Positions 9,991-24,290 of a stretch of DNA of 64,000 bases are shown one piece after another. The first letter of the stretch is position 1. Every line of letters starts with the position of its first letter. This stretch comes from Jackrogersella multiformis (lineage: Eukaryota > Ascomycota > Sordariomycetes > Xylariales > Hypoxylaceae): positions 186,001 through 250,000 of the forward strand of contig CADCXD010000018.1 of NCBI GenBank assembly GCA_902806575.1, written 5' to 3'. The notes beneath the pieces were generated by a model. It saw only the letters and a list, made by a program, of their open reading frames with translations, was not told the DNA's origin and made no database searches. A program made the translations under genes and the position numbers.

Positions 9991-12900
9991 GACGGGCAAC
10001 CAAAAAGAAAATTCCAATCTCAGCCCAGCTGGTCCAAATAGCTATCAAAGCTCACCACAGCGAAAATCAATCGATGAATAGTTCGCATTCAGCCATTGGT
10101 CCCGCCGCTGCTATTATGAACCACTCATAACACAGTGAAGCAATTCAGAAGAAGAAGAAAAATACAACAGCTGTAGAATAGCTGGGGGGGATAGGTTGTA
10201 AGAAAATTGACTAACACTTAACAAATCGTCTCATACAATGCCAGTGGAGTTTGAGGGGCACGTTAGAGCAGGAAGAGCCAAACTTGATATCAATTCTATA
10301 ATCAAGCCAGTGCCCCTTCACAGAAAGGGAGGAAATTCCCGTATAAACCAAGGGTTGAAACGAGAGACTGGTGAAATACGAAATTATGGTATCCCACCCA
10401 TATGTATAAGAGCGGGTGCTCTATACCTGGGTTGCTTCTTGACGAAACGAAGCCGTGCGCAGAAAGGAACAAATCCAACGCTCGGGGAATAATGGGAGGG
10501 AGGGGAGGCGGGCAATGAGATCTTGATATTCCCACTTCGTGGAGGAGAAGAGATCATACGCCTAGCCCAGCGTTACGAGGATTAATAGCACACCATGCCG
10601 TAAGAAATTGTGGATAACACCCGCCGAGGAGGGTGTGTGGTTGTAATTTGGAGGGAGTGGACCTGCGTATAGTGTAAGTTCGAGGCGTGTTCGCATGGGT
10701 TGTTTCGAGACCATGTACGTGGGTATAATTCAGAGCCTAATATACATAGGAAACCATCACAACGATCAGGAAGATCTGGAAGATGGTCACTGAGGCTGCG
10801 CAATATGCTCGGGCAAGAAGCCTTGATTTATTCGGTATGGTAGGAAATTCCCGTTGGTTTTAACCAAAACATTTCTCGTGATGGCTTGCTGCTGCTGCTG
10901 CACTTCGAGCTTATTAAAGATGCTATGTTAGACCTTAGCTTTTTGTCTTGCAGACGATCGCTGCACCTCATGATTCCTCTGACCTGATATCGGGGACAGG
11001 GGCAGCTTAGTGTAGTCTTAGAGTTGGCGCCCCTCGGATAATAGTGAACCTAAGCGAGGTTACATTGAGGGTCAGACCCACGACCACAACGGTTAGCTCG
11101 CGGTACAAAAGTCTTTGGCACAGACAATCACGAATTTCCTGATATGAAGTCCGAAGGCTGACCTGTATGGCTTTCCCATACTACGTACATAGTAATCATA
11201 GTTGTTAGCTTTCACGAGGTAAGTAATCCTGAGTGTCTGGCAGTGGCAGGCTCGGCAGGGCTCGGCAGGGCCAGCCAATGTCAAGATATTCAGGAACAGG
11301 GTCTAGTAGGTGCCATGTGTTCACGGCCTTTCCTTTTTTTTTTTTTTTTTAAAATCCTTCTCTTGAGACAAAACCTTGGCCGAAGTCTTCTTCGCCTTCC
11401 TTGTTTGGGAGTCAGTGTGGAATTATTCCTCATAAGGCGCCACCTAAGATTCAGGTACGCGAGGTATAAATGACAACAACGACGAATGAGAGGCCCGAGA
11501 TGACCTTTTCCCCCAGGTGCAGTACCTCGTGGATGGGCGGGGTGATGTGTATACTAACCTCAGTCGGGTTAGGCAATAGAAAAAGGGTTGACAACAGAGA
11601 CCGACCAGACTACACTAGACAGGACAGGACAGGATAGGACAGGAGGAGAGGAGGGGTTCTCTCGGATCTGGCGAATCGCAGCTCTCCATCTTCCTTCCAC
11701 CTCTCTACCTTATTATGTACACAACATATGTACTTTACTTCGACTACCGAAAACAGGCATCGGCATCTATCGCAACTTGTGGGAACCGGTTTACACACTC
11801 CCATGCATTGAGTAGGATGTTAAGCAGGGCCGGTTGGACCAATCTGACAGCAGCTTGCTCCGGAGCGCCAACGTGCAAGAAACGTGCTTCCTATCGTGAG
11901 CGTGGGATTCGTCGATCTGGTTCGCTGACCTCTTCCTACTTAGGTTTAAGGAGGGGATGGTGAATGAAACCATCGTTGGTCTCTGCCCTGATTCTATGTG
12001 CGGTGTATCCCACCTCACTGCATCAGTAGTCCATAGCACGAACTAATAGGGCTTAGGTTGTCCGTAGGTAGGAGCTTGGTATCATGCAACCTCTTTAATA
12101 GAGTAACTAGGTAGGAAAGATCTTGCCCTAAGCAGACAAGATGTGACGACCTTTTTGTGTGACATCCCCGAGTAATCTCATATTCTGCCGGCGATTGTGA
12201 CCTATAACATAAGGTAACAGAGGCGACGAACTCGGTATAACAAGACAGTGACCTACCCAAGTCTTAGCCGAAAGCAATCATTTACATTTGCCCTGCAGCT
12301 ATTGCTGATTCGGATATAGACGTATACCTGTTGTACGTTATTAGAACGTAGTAAGAAACTTCAATGAAGATGTTATGCCCAACGTGCTTCGTGCCGTACT
12401 AGTATTCAGCTTCGGTCCAACTGTGACCCGACCTAGGCGGTGTCGTGACTCGTGAAGGCTGTGACCTCCCAGCCCTCCATAAATAGTTCGGTGATGGTCC
12501 ATATTATTATTGGCCAATCTTGACCCCATGCCTACTCCGGAAAATATAATCCTTTTGGTTCCCGATTCCTGATTACTGATTCCTACTGCAGCTATGATAC
12601 CTTGGCAGGTAAGCTACCAAGATCTCTTGAATCGACAAGACGAATAGCAGCGAATGGAGTACCCAGGTAGTAGGTGAAAGCTATCTCTGCTTCCAACCCG
12701 CAGATGATGAATCCTCATAAGCTGTCGTGTAGGGCTTCTATTGGGCCTAGCATGTTGAGCCTCCAAGACGCCAGGACATCGGCACAAGTGTAGTCGGCTC
12801 CGAAAGACTCTCTTACCAGGCTGTCAGGTTACCTACTGCCTACCTATGTAAGTAGGTAGGTATTCATTACTATGTATGAGCTTACGTTAAAAGGATTCGA

Positions 12901-13260
12901 TTCCAAATGTTCGGTTGTAGTATTGAGAAGGGTTGATCAAATGACCAGGTCAGAGTAGCGGTCAAGGCTAAAAGTTATTTATTACCTTAAGTAGGTACCT
13001 AAGTAGGTACCTATGTAGAAGGAAGCTTTAGGTGTACCTGCATATTAGGTACATAAGTAGCAGTGGTCGGATTGAGTGAAAATGTCACGACGTAATTTAA
13101 CAGAATAAGCGTAAATAAGTGTCTACTATATACCTATGTACCTAGGTAGGTATAGCGATACCGTCGAAGGAAGTTACACCAACCTACCTCGAGGCCTATT
13201 ATTCTAAGTTTAAGAGAAACCAAGATAGGTATAATCCACAATTAACCGTAACTGCCTAGA

Positions 13261-13274
13261 TACCTAGGTACCTA
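13261..13274. repeat. AvrII/KpnI palindrome copy
   Basis: TACCTAGGTACCTA, part of a cluster at about 13135-13390 that also holds CCTAGGTAGGTATA at 13141 and TACCTACCTAGGTACC near 13336. Confidence 0.8.
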
Positions 13275-14300
13275 CTTAAGTAGATCCCGTTATATCGCTC
13301 CAGCTAAGACTTTTAAACAGCTCAAACCTAACTTAACTTAGCTATACCTACCTAGGTACCCTAGGTTACAGTAGCTACTTAGGTACGAGCTGCCACTTTT
13401 AAACTTGTCAACGTGCCAAGGGAATTCGAAGAACCTTAGGAACATAAAAAACATAAAATATAAAATAAAATTCGCCGACAACTAAGATGAAATTATCATC
13501 ATCACCGTCGTCATCTCTAAGGCGGCCCACAGACGTTTTACCATTGGTACACTAGTAACTCAGCCACTTAGCATCTGGGGTGCATACGATATCATAACCA
13601 CGCGCGCAAACAGTTGCTCGTCATCTTCAAATTGATACTCATTTACCATCCAGTCATCAAAGCTTCTAATTACATACGTAATATATAATAGCAGCCCATA
13701 ACAGTCCATAGCAGCCCATCTCTTACGGCGGCTTGACCAGTTCTGGGGTGCTTCCGCCGAGAAGTCCCACTAAAGTCAAAGCACTTCTGCAAACAATCGT
13801 TTACTAATACTACATACATACACTAGGTAGTAGGTATTAGACAGGTGCCTTTTATGCCTTACTAGACCGAAAACCAACAACTCTCTTGCTGATCTCGCAC
13901 ATCCGTGGGGGATGAGACATATGCAAGAGGTTGAGATTTACATCTTCTTCATTTCAAGCACTGGCTAGAAAGGTAAGATATTCTTTACCTACTTGGTAAA
14001 TATGATTAATGAGAGATTACATGAGCGACAGTTTTAACTACCTCTAGGTACCTACCCCTTTCTGAGGATGTTATGAGCATGCAATTATCGCCACCTGGAC
14101 ACCCGGGCACTCATTCGCAACATAATTAGCAGCTGCACGACTAACACGACATCTGGACATATTCTACAAGATTGGGTAAACCTTCCGATAACCCATTTTA
14201 TCTTATATGAACAACTCTCTCTACCGGTTCAGATCATCTTTCGGGTGATTTCATTAAATCCCCGAACCTTCGTGATCCTACCGTACTATGTAGTTCACGA

Positions 14301-14318
14301 TACCTACCTAGGTAGGTA
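14301..14318. repeat. 18-bp AvrII-centred palindrome
   Basis: TACCTACCTAGGTAGGTA, an exact second copy of the palindrome at 6065-6082. Confidence 0.9.
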
Positions 14319-17300
14319 CTCTGCGGTGGTTCACAACCTAAGCTGCTAAGTACGTAACCACCGAAGGAATACATACGATACTAGCACTGGCTACCTAGTG
14401 TTGACATAATTAGCGTCACAATTCTCGGAATAGACAGTTGAACTAATCAAGACCACATGACTTGATCGAATTAGTTTAGCGAATGCATCCTCGGGGCGTA
14501 GCAACATGGCTGCATTGCATAGGTAGGGAGTTTAACCTATCCTTAGGTACACGTCGAAGACACCGCAGATCTACAGCAACGAGGCACTAGATAGATCGGC
14601 CGGCGAGTTGATTGTGTAATACATCCGTAGCACGCTATTCAACTCAATCTAACACTGTCTCGGAGGGAGATATCCACGAGCATGTATACACTACATACAC
14701 ATCAACCCGAGCTTCGCATATTTAGTGCGGCTTACACACCCGTACCTGACAGGTGGGGAGTTACTCGACATTACCGTAGGTACGCAACGGTTTACTACGC
14801 AGTACCTGCGTTGAACCCGATGTTCAATACCTTATGTATCTCGACATGATGACCACGATACCTATATTTAGGTTATCTGCCGGTCGTCTTACGGGCATCT
14901 TGAAGCCTAAAGCGCTTGCATCACATGTACATGCATAGCATGCTGACATGTTTCAGAGCTTAGCTTTACCTTTGCTTTTATATCTTTTCTCGCGTATACG
15001 AGTAGGGGTATGAAGTAGATAGGGCTTGCCAACGCTGCACGGCTGACTACATACATATGTACGCCTGATAGACATGCAGAGAGCATTGAAGGATTCAATA
15101 GTCTCTCCAACAAGGTGTGGCAGCCTTTAGTATACGCGCCAAGCTAGCCACTCATGCGCCATTATATCTAGGAATCCATCAGGTCTATCTTTATCCTCAT
15201 TCGTCCGTTCTCTTAGCCTTGAGAAGTTCTATTACTCTTCATACCTTTTTAGCTTGCTTCAACCTTTCACCGCCTGTCTTACATGCTGAATCCCACCTAG
15301 GTGTGTGAGTCGTTATTCGTTCTGCCCATCATGAAACAAGCCACCGAAGCATGGCTTCAATGTCTCCGACGAATAAGAGCACATAAACCAGTCATACTAC
15401 AACGCGCTATCCACTCATATCGTGTTGGTCAATCTATACATTAACAGGCTTACGAGGCTATCACGGCCGAGAGTCTGCTATCGTGTAGAGCTATATCATT
15501 TCCCTTAAACCTCTAGCTCCATGAGGGGTAACTATCGAAATCGATGATGAGCTATGAATTGCGATTCTTTCTTCATGCCTACTTGGTTATACCAGGGCTT
15601 TTTCAAGGACCCATAGATACGTGGCTCTTCCCGCTCAAAATGCATGCATACCATGAATCGCGGCTACGGCATGCTACGTTCTTAACATCCTCTAAGTGGA
15701 GTTGGCATCCGCCTTAGCTACTAGGTATGACGGTGCATAATGACTTGCAGCTCTGCACCATGGTAGAAAACACTGTTTTCTCCACTTGACCCGTCCGCGA
15801 TGAGATACGATGATTAGATTGAAAGTTGGTTATATGTGTGCATATGGTTTTCAGCCGAGGTAGTTTTCAGCTAAATCCAACTAGTCACGCAAACTATTCG
15901 ATAGGATAACCTGGTAACAGAAAATCTACTTAGCCTTCATCGAAACTCATCGTAGCTGAAATAGCTAGGATAGGTATAGACTAAACTAGTTTATCGTCGT
16001 TGATAGACGCTTAGGTGTTTCGCCCCAGATCACACAGACCAGGATGCCCCTTTTCTTCCGTGCTCACCTACGAGTTCTCGGATGGGCATATAGGGCTAAT
16101 TCATGTTTAAGATCGATCACAATGTTACCCTTTCCTAATGGTAACCAAGTTCGGGCACGCCCGGATTCACCAAATCAGGGAGGCGTGAGAATGGGATGAT
16201 ATTATATCAAGATACCTATACCGTAAACACCCTCAACTCCCTCAACTCTCCCACGTCTGCTGTGCGACCCTACCTATTGCAATGGATGGCAGCAGCATAA
16301 AAGAAATTCCGGGTTTACCATCTATATGATCATCTCAACTAAGATCTCAGAATCCAGTTACTTGGCGATGCTGAAGAACTAATGTACAGTACCTTTGCAG
16401 ATGTGCAGTAAGGATGCCGGTTTTCTTGACACCTGACAGAATTCATCCTCGCACGCCAAATTGGGCTCAGTATCCTTACGTGGTGGTCTGTATGGAAGAA
16501 ATGTCACGCCGATGTTCTGCAAAGGGGGCCAATGGGTATAATGGATCACACCAGTGCCCCTTTCCGATTGTCACTTACTGGATGTTCACAAAAAAGCCCA
16601 GACGCGAATAGCGCCTACAACTACCTAGGTAACCTCACCATGATCCTACATTCTAATACAGCCGGTGTACGCCTTCGGGTCAAACCTTCGCCCAGACGCT
16701 CCGGTAGACTCGACGAGAAGTTGTATTAGTCTACTACATCGACGTCCATAAGTTACATCATTGAATATCAGGTCACCAGCGGTACACCGGCTCTCCGTGG
16801 GGGTTCCTCTGGTGCCGAACGGAATATTATATTCAAATTGTTGACTGTAGGCATAATCAATCTTAGAGGTAACATTCATCTCGTGATCATTCCAGATGTC
16901 TCCAGATTCTTAATCTTCTTGGTAGATAATTGGCTCTCGTTGCTCCACGATAGGCATCCAACTGACCGCATCCCTAGAACTATTCCCTCAGAGAGGCAAA
17001 AAGAATCACGAATACCTACCAAAGTATGTCGGGATATGGCTCGCGGAGGGAACTAGACCCCTAATAACGGAGCGACGCTAACCGAAGTATGTATTGGTGG
17101 GAGAAGGCCGCGAACTACGGTTCTGCTCACTATAGCCGGCCGGATATGGGATAGTATCTCTTCTACCCCCTTATAGCAGCGGCTATTAACATGCTACGGG
17201 CTTTTACCCGACCCAAATCGGTGGGACACAGCACATCCACCCGAGTCATGAGAGCGCTACTGTACGTACAACCAAACTTCGACGGGTGACGAAGTGGCTG

Positions 17301-20300
17301 ATTCGAGAATAGTGAAATTGAGGGCGTAATCTCATAAAATCCGATTCACAAATACCGCTTTGGTTGGCCGGACGCTCTGTCCGTGCACGATCACGATACC
17401 TGACTCCCATTCGGTATCCATTCCGATCTGGGCCTGGCACAGTAGTATGGTAGTCAACCATTATTAAATACACTACTTACCTACCTACCGGTACCTAATG
17501 ATATTGCATAGCAGCCAGTATCGTGAGTTCTACCATGTAGTGTTTTGATAGACACGTCAACCTCGCTATTCTGCTAAGCAACCTGCACATTGAGAAGTAC
17601 CGATCAACAGGGGGTATACCCAGGGGAGCGTCTCCCCTGGCTCGACACAACGAGGTCATTTCGCACGAGATACAGAGACAAGGTCCGTTGAACCATCGAA
17701 CCCCTGAAATTCTAAGTTTGGCAGATTCGTCTTTCTAGACCACGGGCCAGCCTTCTTTCGGGGATATATGTATTCCGTACATATTTCGTCTGTAATCTTA
17801 TGTTCCATCCCCCATATCCGTCTCCACATGATCGGGGCACATCTCTTTTGCTGCTTCGGGAAGTTCATTACGAAATCTTTCGCCTTGGCACGTCGTGCCC
17901 GAGCGTTCGCTGCGCAGGCAGACGTGCTTCGGGCGCCTATGCAATTAGACTTCTAACTGACAGCGGGACAGACGCTGTTAACCCCTAGCGGTCCTAGCGA
18001 TACAGTGCAATGAGTGAGTGAACACTCGACCATAATAGTCAAACCGGTATGTTTGAAGTTACGAGGCGGACGTCCCGGAGTTTGGAAGGAAACTGGGCTG
18101 TGGGAGCGGTCCGAGCCTGTCAGCCGTTGCACGTCATCACCTAGGTATAATTAATATCGACATCGACGTCGGCATCAACATCAGATATGTACGACAACTA
18201 CACTAGTCCTATACTTTTTTCACGAGCGAATTCCGCTAGGCACCGCTCCCAACGCTAGATTTCGTCACTGGACCCTTCATACATACATACATGGTTCTCA
18301 GTAATTACCAACCGATATTACCCTAAAAGTCCGAGATAGCCTCACGCAAATATCACATACTACCTAGTGTAGAGCTTAAGCTAATTATGACTCCATCAAA
18401 CTGGCCGTGATCCATATTTCAATTTCGACGCTGATTAGTGAGCTCCCTTGAGCAACCAACCACCGCCTCCAACGCCTCCAAGTACCTAACCAGTGCCAGG
18501 GTAATCTGCGCCAGCCGGCCATCCCACGGGGGGTTCCCCATTCCGGACTTCGGCAGCGGGCATGCCTACCCTTTCAGGCGGGACCCTTTCCCAAAGGAGA
18601 CAGCTGTCGCTCGCCACCTGGAGCTCGTTGCCCGTTTGGGGTTGGCCCTAGACCTCGCGACTTTCAAATTTGTTAATAAGCAAATAAGCTCCGCCGGCGG
18701 CCTTATAGCGAGGGTATGCTATTACCTATACTCGACGGCTTGTATCGACAGGGAAAAGCTTAGATCAGGCCCAGATCCGAGTCGGCATTTTTAGTTCTGG
18801 GTCATCATCACCTCCAGTCTAGTGTACACGAATAGTAGGTATGTATGCACTTTAGTCTCTTAGGACTTAGCGGCTTCGACATTGAAAGAACTTTTTAACT
18901 GCGATGGTAATAGTATGTATGCATACATGTGCTGCTACTACACTAGGTAGGTATGCAGGTATGTATATACGAACGTGGTATTCGCTCAGGGGCGGCCGTC
19001 ATCCGTGCATCCACCGTTGCGTCGCCCCTCTCCTCCTCTACGGACGCGGCGAATGGGAGGGGCTGGCAAGATTCGCCACTCGCGTGGGAATGGGACGTGA
19101 TGTAGATATACATACATATATCGCGGAAGAGGCAGCGAGACGCGAGACCGCGCGATCCGCATTGGACATACTTACATAGCAACATAGTACGTATGGCAGT
19201 ACTGTGGTAGTGTATGTACTATGTAGGTAGGGACGTGAACTACGTGCATATCTGTCCATCTTAATATCGACAATGTCGGCACTTAGGCGGGATGTTCCGT
19301 GCACGGGATCCTATTCGCAGGTTGGGTCGGTAGGCGGATAGGGAATCCCAGGAAGTTGTAGTAGTACATGGATGGGAGATAATTAGGGGATGATGGCGGA
19401 AATGGACCGCCCTACGGGATGTCTTGCTGGGCCTGGCGTTAATTGCTTGCTTGTAGCGTAGCATGTAGGTAGTGTAATCCGTCCGGAAGAACCCGAGTTA
19501 TGGATTGCGAACCGTGGTCCGGTATTCGGTATGGTACCTACCTACGTAGTGTACGAGGTTAACTGCCCAGGTGTTCTACACTAGATGTTGAGATGTCAGT
19601 ATTTCGATAGAGGCCTCCAGGTAGTTCTCCTGTAGATGGGCTCTACGAAAGTGCCGTTAGGTGGTCAGTTTGTCGGACAAAACATCCTACAGACTGACCA
19701 TAGCAGCTCTATGCCATCAAGCTCTCTTCTTCTCCGGCAGGCGCATTAGATCGGCTGCGTGAATCGTCTACACTAGCTACCTACCTAGCTATACATCATC
19801 ATAACAGATATGAAGTAGATACCAACCATTGCCTAGTCTAGCATTGCATGCGTCCAGAATTACAGCACGGCGAGAATAACCTTCCCCTTAAGGGAAAAAT
19901 ATTTATTATTTCCATAGGTACTCCAAGAGTCCTTTTTGATATAGGTACCATCAAAGATAATCCAGGAGCCTTCTTAGCAAGAGCCGAAGTCGCCAACGTT
20001 ATATAGAGAAATATCTATACTAGACACTTAAACCCTCACGTAGTCTTAAAGGTCAAGTCTAGCTGCTCAATGAAGATAACCCGTAGTTGAAAAGCGATCC
20101 TATCTGTGAATCCTCTCTATCTCATTTTGTCTGAACTAGCTACCCGTGATTAAGACTCATATTTTCCTCTCCTGCGTATCACCATCTATAGCAACTGCGC
20201 CAGCAGGCAGACCAACCCTTTCCCTGGGCGAGACATGCCCGGCCGGAGGAACTTTCAAACGCAAGAGAATGAGCACTTGAGCACCGGATCTTAGAAAGGA

Positions 20301-20496
20301 GATGATAAACAAAGAGTGCCGATTGAATCTGTTCAGATACCATGGCAAATATCTATCGACTATGCTCAGGCAACTAGGGCCCCTTTTCTCGACCTCTCAA
20401 TACTAAACTCTAGGCTTGTGTGGTTCTCAGCATAGATACCAGCCTAGCCCACATATCAAGCACACATCCACCCCTTTCAGCACTATCATCACTACC

Positions 20497-23400
20497 CTAC
20501 CCAGTCCTAACTAACTCCATCTTCGCGCCCCTCTTACCGGTGCTCTCGTCCTTGACATCCCGTATCCTAACCACGACCTTCATGAACAGCTCGACGGCGA
20601 CCTCCCTGCTGCCCGTAGTCCTCAGGGTGTATCCCTCTGCGTCGAAGACGCTCTCGGGCTCGGGGTCGGCCAGGTCCCTCAGGCGGATGAGGCCCTCGAT
20701 GCCGAAGCGGGGCACGAGGACGACGAAGCCGTTGCTGAAGATCTTCATCACGAAGCCCTCCTCCTCGGCCACGCGGCCCTTGAGCGACTGGCCCACGTAG
20801 TACGCGATGCTGGCGCGGCCCGCCAGCTGCGCGTTGCGGTGGCGCACGTTGATGTTCTTGCACACCGCCTCGAGCCGCCCGCGGCTGCGCGTCGCCGCGT
20901 GCATGGGCTCGTAGTCGATGGCCGCCGCGAGCTGGCGGTGCGCCACGAGGTCCGCGTACCGCCGGATCGGACTGGTGAAGTGCGTGTAGATCTCGGACGC
21001 CAGGCCGTAGTGGCGGAATTCCGGGTACGCCTGCGTGCCGGAGCAGAAGTACTCCGCGCTCATCATGCAACGCGTCGCCATGATGCGCACGAGGGTGTTG
21101 AAGAACGGCTCCTTAGGGTTGACGCACTGGTCCAGCGAGTCGGCCAGGGCTTTCGACGAGCCGAAGTGTAGCTCGAAGCCGCACTTCACCTTTAGTTGGT
21201 TGGCTAGCTCGTCGAAGTTGGTCTTCGGCGGCGCGCCGTGGCGGCGCAGGATGGCTGTTTGAGGGAAAGACTTGTATATTTTGTCCGCCACGCTGATGTT
21301 GGCGAGCAACATGAACTCTTCTACAAGGGAGTTTGTGTCTAGTAGCGCCTTGGTCTTGACGTCGATCGGATCTGAAGTCTCCGATTCCATCTCGACCTTG
21401 ACTTCTGGTGACGAAAGGCTCAGGGCTCCAGCGTCCATTCGCTTCTGCTTTAGTTTCTTCGAGAGCATCAATAGAGTCCTCATGCCCTTAGTCAAGTCAT
21501 CTTGCTGCGAGACATCGTCGATACGCAGCTGTGCCTGCTCGTAACTAAATGCTTCGCGTGACTTGATGACTGACTTCGTGAACCGCGAATTGACGATATC
21601 GGCTGATTGGTTGACTTCCCATATTACCGAGAAGGCGTAACGCTCTACGTACGGTTTTAAGGAGCAAAGGTCTGTTCCGAGTAACATCGGAAGCATGTCG
21701 ATACGCTTATCTACCAAATAGACTGTCGTTCCTCGGATACTTGCTTCATTGTCCATCGCGTTGCTCGGTTTCACAAAGTGCGAAACATCCGCGATGTGAA
21801 CGCCGACCTCGAAGTTTCCGTTCGGTAGCGGTCTTGCATGTAATGCATCATCAATATCCTGGCAACCAGGAGGATCAATACTGCAGATTAGGAGACCACG
21901 GAGATCTTCTCTATCTTTCCAGCCAGGATCATCGGTACTGGTGGGCACTTTCCAATCATGACCCTCTGTGGGCAGACAATCTAGCACCGTCTTCGGGAAA
22001 GGTCGATACTGAACATCGTACTCGAGCAGCAACGCCTCTGTCTCCGCGGCCTTGCTTTCTAGCTCTCCTAGAGATCTGACGAAGTGCCCGACAGGATGTC
22101 TAGATTCGCGGTCCCAGGAATCAATTGTGACAAGTATTCGGTTTCCCACTAGTTCCCCAGCCTGTCTTGTGCGTATGCGGATCTTTGGCACCTTCTTGTC
22201 CATCGGGATGAGGAAGACAGTTTCTTGTTTTCTGCCTTGTTTTCCGGACTCGCTAGCGGACGACGGGTCGATATGGCCAACATATTGACGCCAGTTTCGT
22301 TTGATAATTCCGACTACCTTTGCGGTAGGTTGTGGTCGACCCTCGGTGCTTAGGCCTTGAGTCTTCTTGACTTGCTCCTGCAGAGCTCGCCTTTCCTGCT
22401 CGGTAACAAGATCGTCCCCCTCCTCATTGTCAGCATTCTCGTCCCTCGTAATAGCTTCTTCTTCGATAATCTTCGTTGAGGGTTCCTTCCATTGGTCCTG
22501 GGGAAGTACCTCTACTACCACGACATCCCCATCTACTGCACGGCTGATGTTTTCTCGTCCAAGAACGAGGAGGGCTTTCGGGAATGCAGGGACCTTGATC
22601 GAGGCTTCAAGGTAGTTGTATGGTGATACGTTGAAGATACCCTGATGTAATATACCACTCTTGACACCGGTCATCATCTTGGAAAGACTATAGTGCTCGG
22701 GATACAGGAAAGCAGATGCATTCTTGTCTCTAGAGATTCCTCGCTCTCGCGAATCAGGAATCATGTCAAGTAGTCGATCAGCGTCCTCGAGCCCCGAAAC
22801 ATAGTCACGTAAGGTCATGGCAGGAATTTTCTCCTCCTTTGCCTTCTGGATATTCAATCTGTCGTCGGTGAGCATGACTGTGACGGGCAACCGTTTGGAT
22901 TTGTTCTGGCTCAAGTGTTCATTGTACCACTTGACGGCTTGCCGGACGGCCCTATCATTCCTATCGTTGATAGTCTCATCCTGTTCTCGAGTGATGTAGG
23001 TCTCTAATCTGAACTCGTTGAAGAAGACATAAAAGCGTTTATCCTGGCTCTTGGTCAGGCCGATCAGACGGTTATATAACGGCAGTGACCTGTTGCGTAG
23101 CTCTTCTAGGACGGTCTGTAAGATAACAACATCATAGAATGCAGAGCTCTGTTCGAATAAATCCATGGCATTAAGCAGGGCATTTGTATCCGGGACAAGG
23201 TAATGTCCCTGTGGATAAGCTTTGGTACCTGCAGGCTTGTCCGAGAGGACGAACGGGCTTACTAGACTCCGAGGTTAGCCATGATGGTGGTCATGATGAT
23301 GAAGATTTATTTATTGATCGTATATGGAAACTTACGCTCTCCTTTCGCACTCCTCGGTGCGGTTTCCAGACATCTCAAGCATAGCTTGGAGGAGCAAGGA

Positions 23401-23531
23401 ATATCTTGTCGAAGGTAGACTTCGCGCACAATCTTCTGGACCTTGCCGCTCTTCGTCGATCTCACGTAGATCTTGCTTGAGAGATTTGGAGAATTAGGGT
23501 CACCGCCCTGCGGTCTTTTAAGACTCGTCAT
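20497..23531 (-). CDS. DIS3: Exosome 3'-5' exoribonuclease / endonuclease Dis3 (Rrp44)
   Basis: Catalytic subunit of the RNA exosome. Two exons on the minus strand, 23531-23336 and 23261-20497, give 986 aa. The 74-nt intron is GTAAGT..TCTAG and joins in phase. The start is the MTSLKR ATG; no ATG precedes it in frame. The N-terminus has the CR3 cysteines (Cys46, Cys51, Cys54 in RQDIPCSSKLCLRC). The PIN endonuclease domain follows, with acidic residues Asp90 (VPDTNALL), Glu119, Asp168 and Asp198 (LTDDRLN) at positions close to those of yeast. Cold-shock-like domains come next, then the RNB domain with the Mg-binding cluster DPPGCQDIDDAL (Asp528, 534, 536, 537) and HYGLASEIYTHFTSPIRRY. A C-terminal S1 domain includes GRVAEEEGFVMKIFSNGF. 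All active-site residues are present, so both nuclease activities should be intact. Length matches the family. Confidence 0.97.
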
Positions 23532-24257
23532 CTTGAGAATTTTATTTTCTCTTATTTTCGTTGTATTTATTTCTGACGTTGAATCGGTCGATGTCAAATG
23601 ATGATGTCCATATGAAATTTCATGTTCTCCGTAGAATGAATTAGGTAATGAACGTGCCTTAGGTAATGTAGGTTAGGTTACCTAAGGTACTACAGGCGCT
23701 AAACTGTCAAATCACCATCGTCACTGTAGGTGGTCGCGTATTATTGATAAGGATAGGATCCATAAATATCCGAATCATTATCGATTAAATCCCAAGCCCG
23801 TCAGCTGACAATAGCCGCCACCGGACCGTAGATATGAAAACAACTAATTAGATCGTGAATATTTCTTGTGTGAATATTCCTATCTACCTACCTGGTATCT
23901 AAATAATCTTATCTATTTGCTAGATATTAATGCCGATTTGTTCAACTAAACTCAAAATATATCGATATTATTTTATTATTTAACCCTCTAATCCACTACA
24001 TCAAGTACGTTGTCATTAAATAAATTACCATGAATCCTCAAACATTCATCGGACTTGTTCCTAGTCGGAGCTCTTGAATAATCCTTAGGTACAAGCTCCC
24101 CCTATGTCTAACTCCTACCTCCTACAAAAGACTACCGAAGATGCATAACACCACCATTAGCCGCGTGGAACTCAAGAAGATATGTAAACACTTACTACAC
24201 ACTAAGCCAACCGGCTCTTGATCACGTCGAATACCTCACTACCATTTGCATTTGTCG

Positions 24258-24290
24258 TACATACATACATACATCCATCCATCCATACAT
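24258..24290. repeat. (CATA)n(CATC)n microsatellite
   Basis: Tandem ACAT units followed by ATCC units, uninterrupted. Confidence 0.85.

Larger units (their letters stand above)
9991..20496. other. 10.5-kb gene-poor spacer
   Basis: No convincing gene on either strand. The DNA is moderately AT-rich with many AvrII-type motifs (13141, 13261, 13336, 14301 and others), a GGACA run near 11620-11641, a T tract at 11334-11350 and a CTG run near 10890. A more GC-rich island at 18438-18794 holds a 118-codon open frame that starts with GTG and matches nothing I know. B-box-like TTCGATTCC at 12896 lacks an A box and acceptor stem, so it is not a tRNA. Promoter elements of the divergent flanks may lie at the left end. 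Confidence 0.5.

Noticed and set aside
12890..12905. GGATTCGATTCC, similar to a tRNA B box
   Set aside because: No A box, anticodon arm or acceptor stem around it.
20567..21070. Arg/Pro-rich 167-codon frame on the minus strand
   Set aside because: Out-of-frame shadow of the GC-rich 3' part of DIS3 on the same strand.
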